Source: Hyalella azteca
Taxonomy: Eukaryota; Arthropoda; Malacostraca; Amphipoda; Hyalellidae
Assembly: GCF_000764305.2 (NCBI RefSeq)
Contig: NW_025934536.1
Span: 248,001-312,000, forward strand
DNA: 64,000 nt
Reading direction: 5' to 3'
The notes under the pieces were generated by a model. That model was not told the origin of the DNA. It saw only the letters and a program-made list of their open reading frames with translations, and searched no databases. Below are positions 56,901 to 64,000 of the stretch, in pieces (the stretch's first letter is position 1; the number at the start of each line of letters is the position of its first letter). A program made the position numbers and the translations under genes.

Positions 56901-58509
56901 TTTCAACTAATTTATTGATACAATGTTTATTGATCGGCATAGCTAAACTTCATTGCAAATGGATTATTACATGATCATCATTGAACGAGTTATAGGTCTT
57001 TAATCATTTAATTCTTTCGCAACAATTGTTTTAAATGTCATACAGAAAGTCCTTACCATAATTTCAACAACACGGTGAACATGCTATTTTTCTATCATTT
57101 TTGGCTAGAGAAATGACATTTATCTATGAAGGGTATAATTTAGGCGGCTTGTATAGTGCATTTTGATAACAGAAAAGATAATTCACCTACAATTTACAAC
57201 GGACGCCTGGAATTTCTTCAGCAGATACGTGCATATCTCGCATGCATGTCTGACATCGTCCCAGCATAGCAGTCCGACTGAGCAGCTAGAAATGCTTACG
57301 TCGATCTTCATTAGATTTGAGCATCGCTGCTAAAACTCTTCGTAATCTCCTATTCAATTGTGATATTTATGGAGCTTTACCTCGAGCTGTAGCTTCCTAC
57401 TGCCCCTCTGTTGCCTTGTTCTGTCATGTTATGTTTACGTTGTGGCACCGTGTTGTCTTCATGCTGGATAATGGAATTTAGGTGTGAAAATCCTCAATGG
57501 AAGTAATTGTTCACGGTGGTGCCTGCTTTGCTGCTAAGAAAATGTTTTCTGTGTTGATGGAAATTATCGTATTGTTGGAGTACGTGGAAATTAGATTTCA
57601 AATGAAATAATATCAATTGATGGCTGATGCAGTCGTTTCATTGACCCTTCAAGACTGGGTATGCTCAGCATCGTAATCTTAGATGTAGAATTTATCAACT
57701 TGGAAAGAAGTTCGATTAGAAATAATAATGTAATGTATTTTTGTAGACGTTAACAAAACGGTGCGACATTCTTGCATTCCGGACTTTGTTTTAAAAGGCC
57801 ACTTAATTATTATTCGCGCGGGCGACCATTTCTTTTTTTTGTTCACCAGTCCGTTTAGTCATCTTGCAATGTCGGCTTTCTAATATTGAAGACATTATTG
57901 ATATGGTGCACTGATTTGATTAACACTTTCATTTTAATCGCATATTCCAGAAAGGCATTATCTATTGGTTTTAATGGTTTTAACAATGCTTCAATTATCG
58001 TTCAGTAAAGAAGTTTCAAAATATCCACCGCTAACGTTCGCCAGCGGCTGTTTATCCTGAGTAAATAAATATACAGTGTCGAGGTTGGCGTTTCAGTGCA
58101 CTGATTTCGAGTCATTAATTGAAGCATTGGCGCTGTGTTGAACTCCCCTCACCAGAGGGGACTCTTATTCTCTGCTTCTCCTTCATGTATTTTACCTCGC
58201 CTCTTCCATGCTCTTGTTGCTGACGGGGCTCAGCTTGTGCAGCTGGACATTTTCTATATTAAAAGCTGGGCATGGTTTACCTTCAGCTATTGAGTGCCGT
58301 CTGGAGGAAAGTCAATAATTCTTGTTATAGTGTCAACTGTCAGTACTGAGGGTGCGTCATGCGTACGAGCCCTTCGTGGTGGTCGTCGTGAGAAAGTGTG
58401 AGAAATGAGATTTGCATGTGATTTATATTAACTGAATGAATGGTGGTTAACCGCTACCTCCAGACTAAAAGATTATTTGCATTACTCGCCGCATGTTTTA
58501 TATCATCAT
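53988..58509. other. Large non-coding block
   Basis: No gene is recognised over 4.5 kb. Small items: a hairpin GAGCAAC ... GTTGCTGCTC near 54175; short ACATATAACA repeats at 55935-55975; and T-rich DNA at 56330-56580 with overlapping unrecognised frames on both strands. Confidence 0.4.
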
Positions 58510-58739
58510 AAGGAATTTAAAGGCAAAGAAAACGCCAAGAAAATTCACCATATCGATATTGAAAACGTTTCGGAGTCCAGCTCCATCATCAGTTCGACTA
58601 AACTAAAAATGAATAAAATCACTTTAAAAGTCAAAATCATTTTTAGTTTAGTCGAACTGATGATGGAGCTGGACTCCGAAACGTTTTCAATATCGATATG
58701 GTGAATTTTCTTGGCGTTTTCTTTGCCTTTAAATTCCTT
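58510..58739. repeat. Perfect palindrome, 103-bp arms, 24-nt spacer
   Basis: 58510-58612 is the exact reverse complement of 58637-58739, checked base by base. The spacer is 58613-58636. The arms contain CTGATGATGG...CTCCGAAACG, a hammerhead-like core, in opposite orientations. A diverged single arm lies at 49462. The 75-codon frame crossing it is a by-product. Confidence 0.95.
58657..58682 (+). ncRNA. Hammerhead-ribozyme-like core (degenerate)
   Basis: CUGAUGA (58657-58663) is followed by U, a 4-bp stem (GGAG 58665-58668 with CUCC 58674-58677, 5-nt loop) and GAAAC (58678-58682). This is the order of the conserved hammerhead core and stem II, with one bulged U. Penelope-like retroelements are known to carry hammerheads. 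I could not place stems I and III with a cleavage site, so activity is doubtful. The mirror copy is on the minus strand at 58567-58592. Confidence 0.3.
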
Positions 58740-59780
58740 GTGAACTTGCGATATAAGCAGAATAATGATATAAGTACCTATATCATCATAATTAACTCGC
58801 AGTTGCAGAATATGTACTATTATTTTTGAACGGCCGAATTAACACTCGTTAGTACTTTTTTTTTAGTCTAGAATTTTGAGAGTGAATTATTTACCTACCT
58901 TCATTATTATAGCATTTTTCGTAGCTTTGGAATATATAAAACCTTAGTGAATCAATTAGAGTTAATAGATATATAAATCAACATATATTTCTATCAAAAA
59001 CGTATGAAAAAATGCATGTGACTATACTGGAGGATTTGCAATTCATGTTGAATGGAATAAATTATAACTATTCGCAATAATGTTCGAATTTCAAACATAT
59101 TAAAGATGGTAACAATGTAGCAGATGAAGTAACATCAAGATAAAGAGATGATGAATTTTCTGATCGCTCAGCTATAATGCATATATATTCGTATATATTA
59201 TATTATATTTATTGAAAAATTATTGATCCAGGTACTGCAAATCATTCTGTAGATTGACATGTTAGCATCACGGAATAAGGTAATGATTAGTCTACGATGA
59301 AGATTAATCGTAAATCTTTATGGAGTTTGTTTTTAAATACTTGGTTAATTTTCTATTTAGGCGTACTTATGATAAGAAGTATAGTATAATTTTAGTGTGT
59401 TTTGGCTCGTTTTTCGTTCTGGGCTGTAGAACAGAGTTTAGTGTTTGTGTGCTGGACGAAATTCGTGGCTGCGCTTTCCACTTTGTTAAAAAAACAGATT
59501 ATTCCTGCTTTTCAATGCGGGAAGCTAAACATCCGGGATAAGCAGCAGAATTTCCTACAGCTTCACAGTATCTTTTCCTGTGGGGGAGCAGCGAATGTAG
59601 GGCTCGCTAAATGTTCCCCTCTCTGAAGGTGTGAGCCTTGTTGAGTGGCGTGGCTATTGGATGTTTTCTCGCACCAGGAGCGTGTTTTTAAGCGCCACTT
59701 CAGCCGAATAATACGCCGGGCAAACACTGCGTGCAAAGAGCTAAATCCGCGCTGTGTGCGGTCACTTGCCCCCTATATAT
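58740..59780. other. AT-rich non-coding DNA
   Basis: Nothing is recognised. Two overlapping + frames at 59320-59626 are not recognised. Confidence 0.4.
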
Positions 59781-59857
59781 CCCAGTGAAAATTTACAGAC
59801 GTGGCAGCTTCTGATTTGGATTACCAGAAGCTGGGACGACTCTAAATTTTGTTAGGG
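59781..59857 (+). mobile_element. Hairpin MITE, copy F
   Basis: It runs from CCCAGTGAAAATTTACAG to CTAAATTTTGTTAGGG, 77 bp, with an intact CAGCTTCTG/CAGAAGCTG hairpin. The flanks read TATAT on the left and ATACC on the right, consistent with a TA or AT target. Confidence 0.88.
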
Positions 59858-60733
59858 ATACCACTGTAGGGCATCTGTTTCTTCTGTCGCATGCGAGTAG
59901 TGTGAGTTTCCGTGCGTTGAAAGGATTTTTGGCCTAAAATATTGATGCCTTCAAGTGCTATGGAATTCGTTTAGTTTTGTCGATCGTCTGGCGAGTTTGT
60001 TGCGTCATTCAATGTTGATAATCCTTTAGTTTCTGATATGGTTTTGAATGGAGTGAAACTATCTTCAATGCATTCTCATATCCATTGATATAGAATCACA
60101 AAGGTTATATTTAATATATATAAAGGGATATATTATCTCTTGTATAATCAAGTTATCTTAGTTGCAACTAAATATCTTTCTGAATTTCAGATAGTTTAAC
60201 TTTTCCATGTTAATTTAAAAAAATTGCCCGTTGCAAGCCCTCGGAGGTTCGGCTTCCATACAAGTATATTTGTCTACTACAACCGAATAATCAAACCCCG
60301 GCTTCCGCCGCTCATACGAATCGAGCTGCCTAAACTTCTTTTCGGTTACCATTTGGTAAATAATTTAAATGGATACTTGTATTTTGTTTCACGATGTGTA
60401 CGAAATTTTGCACCAAGTCCATAGTCGACAAGATTTTCTAAGTACTTTTTTATCACAATTATCATTATTGCCAGCACATTGTGGGTGAGGTCATGTACAT
60501 ACTGATGTTTACTGGCAACCAATTTGCGACTGATAGGTCATAGAAATCGAGTGTGGATCATTGACACAGTAGTTTGGATTTAGGGCCACATCAACGAAGA
60601 TGCTGTGTCTGAATGAATGACTACTATTTAACTCTTGCTTACTAAACCTATTAAACCCATTATACAATTATTATACAATTGGTCAAACTACTCACAAAAT
60701 TTTTGGCAGTAAATGATTACTTCTATGCCCATT
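59858..60733. other. Non-coding DNA
   Basis: Nothing is recognised. Confidence 0.4.
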
Positions 60734-60897
60734 CTTTAAAATTCATTGAATAATCGAGTAATCATTACCTATACTCGGTAACGGTAATAATACCAACCTG
60801 AATATTTCTAAGACTATTTATTAAAATTCATTGAATAATCGAGTAATCATAACCCATTTCCGGAAACGATAAAAATACCAACATGAATAAATTTATC
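60734..60897. repeat. 88-bp tandem duplication
   Basis: TTAAAATTCATTGAATAATC plus GAGTAATCATNACC occur twice (about 60735 and 60823), followed by ATACCAACNTGAATA in each. Confidence 0.88.
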
Positions 60898-61850
60898 TCA
60901 AAATTTGAGATAGTTCACAGAGTTCGGAGTTCGGCATGATCCCGACTCAATATCGATGAGTATTTTTGGCTGCTGCTAAAAGTTGTTCTTTAGCAACAAA
61001 ATCAACAGCTATCTGCCAAACTGCAAATTTACGAATGTGTTTATCTTCTGATAATATAATGAAGACTTAGGTTAGTAGTAACTAAGGCAGCCGAAAACTT
61101 AAATTTAATATTAATTAAGGGTGTAAACGATCTACCCAGTAAAAGATTTTTTTTTTCCAAGGACGAGTAACCGTTTGGCCAAGGGCGTTTTTCGTAAATG
61201 TGATGTATGCCTAAATACACGTGGCCAAAAAGGCTCCATTCACGATAACGTTTCTAACGAACAAAAACTTATCCTGGACGTGCCTAATATTTTTTTGTCG
61301 AATTTTGGTTGCGTTGCGTCTCTGTAGCGTCGAATGCAAAGCTTGTATTTGCGCTGGCAAAGGTCGAGTAGCCGCACCATACCGGGTCACCCGCTCGTGA
61401 CGGCACAAAGAGCCCGTCTCTGTTTATGGTCGCTCTGTCACTGACAGATTTAGGAGCGTTCTCTCGCATGCCTAAACTCGACGCCTCGGTTCTACTAGCC
61501 GAAACTCCCGCCATCTCCCTAGCCCTTCGACACTACTGGGCCACAGACTTTCGTCCTGATTGCCATCCTTTATCTAGAGCAATGTCGCAGAAACGCTCGC
61601 TCAATAAGACAACCTCGGTAGAGTCGCGCTCGACTTTGGAGAAACGTACGGAAATCGTTACATTCGTCCTATAAATTCTGTATCATGAAATGCATTGTTA
61701 TGGGTGTGAATGGATTATTCAGCTATGAATCCAATGGTTTAGTGGTAGCGCAGAGAAATCAAGTTAAGTGCTGTAGTTGGATCTGAAATATTCTAATTTC
61801 TTTAATTGCGTGTCAACGTTGAAGTTCAAGTTACATGGGTATACAAATGA
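60898..61850. other. Non-coding DNA
   Basis: A moderately GC-rich patch at 61290-61660 is open on both strands (65 to 82 codons) without a recognisable domain. Near 61738 a tRNA A-box-like TGGTTTAGTGG is seen, but no B box follows. Confidence 0.35.
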
Positions 61851-61956
61851 TATGTCAACAAAATGTAATATGTCAACAAAATGTATTATGTCAATAAAAT
61901 GTAATATGTCAACAAAATTTAATATGTCAACAAAATGTAATATGTCAACAAAAGCT
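61851..61956. repeat. 18-bp in-frame repeat (M-S-T-K-C-N)
   Basis: TATGTCAACAAAATGTAA starts at 61851, 61869, 61887, 61905, 61923 and 61941, exactly 18 bp apart. Because 18 is a multiple of 3, the + frame encodes a six-residue repeat with an ATG in each unit. The frame from 61852 stays open about 101 codons to 62157, including a hydrophobic stretch (A-V-Q-F-I-L-T-A-S-L-L-I-A-G). I treat it as a by-product, though a small protein cannot be excluded. Confidence 0.85.
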
Positions 61957-62191
61957 GTGCAGTTTATACTCACAGCTTCCCTCCTGATCGCAGGTTGTTC
62001 GACAGGCCGCCAGCGTACGCCTCATGCTAATATTTACCGTACGGCGCTTCCGCAGCTGTCTGTTAATGTTCTGATGTTGCTACACATTCTCCGCTGCGCT
62101 CAGACTTATGACGATTTGTTTCAATTCATTCTCTCAAACTCTCATACTGTTACCTGAGTTGGATTCTATTGACATACTGCTGTGTTCTCAT

Positions 62192-62290
62192 TGAACCTTA
62201 CTATTTGTTTCACGTTAACCTTACTATTTATTTTACGTTAACCTTACTATTTGTTTCACGTTAACCGTTGTTTGAACCTTACTATTTTTT
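62192..62290. repeat. 24-bp tandem repeat
   Basis: AACCTTACTATTTRTTTYACGTT-type units occur at about 62193, 62217 and 62240, with a fourth (AACCTTACTATTTTTTTAC) at 62274 after a short break. Confidence 0.8.
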
Positions 62291-62972
62291 TACTAGTCAA
62301 GATGTAAAAAAAAATTATTTCATGGTCAACAGCTTGCTGCAGTTGTACAAGCACCAAGCTTTTTCCGCCTTACATAGGCTTTCAGTTGAACCTTACTTTT
62401 CAATGGAGCCGGCTAGTAGTACACTGCAGCCACACGAGCATCACATTCTTGTATACTTTCTACACTGTACAAGGTGTATCCTGTACATTGTACTGTGTAT
62501 ACTGTACAATATACATACAGCCTGAGCCGACCAGTCGTCAGATGCGTCACGCAGCTCAGTTTCAGGCCGCCTCTTCTCAGCGAGCGAGAACAGCAAACTC
62601 GGCGATCCTTCCTAACCTAATTTTCACGAGTAATTTTCCGACCCTTTCTGCCAGGCTTCCAATTACGTTGTTATTTGCCAAGGATTACCATTAAATGCGA
62701 GTCGTGTTAGTTTTCCTCGCGCGTTTAATTGATTCATAATTTACCAATCAAGTCTGGCTGGCCGTATCTGCTAATTTTCTCACGTGTTGAGACGCCGGTG
62801 TTTTTCTGAAGTAATATACGCGTGAGAACTTCTTATTCGTGTCTTTGACATATATTATTTAATGCTCTTCAATTGCAAGTGAAGTGATTGAGGTATAAAT
62901 ATTTAACTTTCACGACATAGATAAATGATTGGATTGGGTTTGATTTTTAGTGCTGCTGGCGCCATTGATGTT
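62291..62972. other. Non-coding DNA
   Basis: TGTAC/TGTATAC words cluster at 62450-62518 (CTGTACAAGGTGTATCCTGT and similar), giving weak self-complementarity. No gene is recognised. Confidence 0.4.
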
Positions 62973-63390
62973 AAGTTTCATGTTCAATTATTTATTCAAT
63001 CATTAAATTGTGTTTATGATTTATAAGATAAATCTCTCATAATAAAGACACTGGAATAAACAGTCTCCTTAGGGTAGCTATAGCGTCGCTATGTAGGGTT
63101 GAGCTCGCTCCGTGAGATGCCAAGTTTCAATGTTCAATTATTCAAGCATTAAATTGTGTTTATAATTTATAAAATAAATCCCTCATAATAACGACACTGG
63201 AATAAAGTCTCCATAGGGAAGTTATAGCGTCGCTATGTAAGGTTGAACTCGCTCGGTGAGATGCCAAGTTTCAATGTTCAATTCAAGCATTAAATTGTGT
63301 TCATAATTTATAAAATAAATCCCTCATAATAACGACACTGGAAGAAACCGTCTCCATAGGGTAGCTATAGCGTCGCTATGTAAGGTTGAG
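62973..63390. repeat. ~145-bp tandem triplication
   Basis: Units start at about 62973, 63121 and 63265 (spacings 148 and 144). All share CATTAAATTGTGTT, CTCATAATAA(C/A)GACACTGGA and TATAGCGTCGCTATGTA. The last word contains a short palindrome (TATAGCGTCGCTAT). Confidence 0.9.
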
Positions 63391-63500
63391 TTCAGCTTCT
63401 ATGAGGAAGTGGTTGCCGAAAGCAGCGTATCACGGCTACCCACTTATGTCCTAATGCGACCTGACCACTCTTATCACTCCGCTCTGGAGGGCAGGCTGTG

Positions 63501-63698
63501 CAGGCTGTGGTGGCAGTGAGAGGCTGACCTGCAGGCTGTGGTGGTAGTGAGCGACAGACCTGCAGGCTGTGGTGGCAGTGAGGGGCCGACCTGCAGGCTG
63601 TGGTGGCAGTGAGGGGCTGACCTGCAGGCTGTGGTGGCAGTGAGGGGCAGACCTGCAGGCTGTGGTGGCAGTGAGGGGGTGATCTGCAGGCTGTGGCA
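63501..63698. repeat. 31-bp GC-rich minisatellite with exact period
   Basis: CAGGCTGTGGTGGCAGTGAG starts at 63501, 63532, 63563, 63594, 63625, 63656 and 63687: six steps of exactly 31 bp. Most units contain CTGCAG. Two minus-strand frames stay open across it (115 to 118 codons, Cys/His/Pro-rich) because 31 is not a multiple of 3. These are by-products. Confidence 0.93.
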
Positions 63699-64000
63699 GA
63701 GGCCCCTCCCGACAAGGGACGCCCACGCTTGGTTGGGCGCTCGAACATAATATGAGTTCTTTTATTAATAAAATAATTATACTCGCACTTATCTCCACCT
63801 CTGTAGTAAAATTGAGCTCACTAATTTTAATAACAAAAGGGTAAATTTTTTTCTCGGCCCTTTATACGCGGAGGTGTGAAGTAAGTTTAAATGAAGAGTA
63901 CAATGGTTTTATGTTAGGTGATATCGTGACAGAACAGGCTGTCTTACTTTACTTGGTTATTTGCCCTAATGGCCGGCGTCACGCATCGCTTCCCTACGCA
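63699..64000. other. Non-coding DNA
   Basis: Nothing is recognised to the end of the window. Confidence 0.4.

Noticed and set aside
61738..61800. tRNA-like start (TGGTTTAGTGG A box)
   Set aside because: No B box, no cloverleaf, no acceptor stem.
63392..63798. Cys/His/Pro-rich minus-strand proteins of 115-118 residues
   Set aside because: Produced by the 31-bp minisatellite; two phases are open at once.

Overview
This looks like intronic and/or intergenic DNA from a repeat-rich invertebrate (metazoan) nuclear genome. The support is negative and structural. There is no operon-like packing, no long open frame outside tandem repeats, an AT-rich background, many minisatellites, short inverted-repeat (MITE-like) elements and isolated splice-site-bounded open segments. 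An arthropod or crustacean is my guess from the style of the repeats; nothing in the sequence proves it. No rRNA, convincing tRNA, CRISPR array, complete gene or bacterial-type regulation was found. Layout: 1-5.2 kb holds a 25-bp minisatellite, one candidate coding exon at 2775-2934 (+) whose peptide resembles an LDL-receptor class B (YWTD) propeller repeat, and a (GTCY)n-containing foldback element followed by an 85-bp triplication. 5.2-19.3 kb is mostly featureless AT-rich DNA with one CAGGG-ended MITE, a candidate 27-nt microexon (10774-10800) and one TA-target hairpin MITE. 19.3-21.8 kb has an exact-period 56-bp minisatellite, a 130-bp triplication and a polypyrimidine array. 26.4-27.0 kb has another 56-bp array, split by a 38-bp perfect inverted repeat identical to the Nextera/Tn5 mate-pair junction adapter, so this stretch is a library or assembly artefact. 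29-34 kb holds a head-to-head CAGGG MITE pair, a perfect 106-bp-arm palindrome and three tandem hairpin MITEs. 37.6-51 kb holds many local tandem duplications (29 to 122 bp), a candidate zero-length exon (recursive splice site) at 43111/43112, and a 308-bp longer relative of the hairpin MITE. 51.7-64 kb holds two more (GTCY)n elements, further MITEs, a second perfect palindrome (103-bp arms, with a hammerhead-like core), an 18-bp array, a 145-bp triplication and a 31-bp GC-rich minisatellite. The three candidate exons are all on the + strand and could belong to one gene with very long introns, but I cannot show that they do. The strongest calls are the repeats, the palindromes and the adapter; the exon and splice-site calls are tentative.
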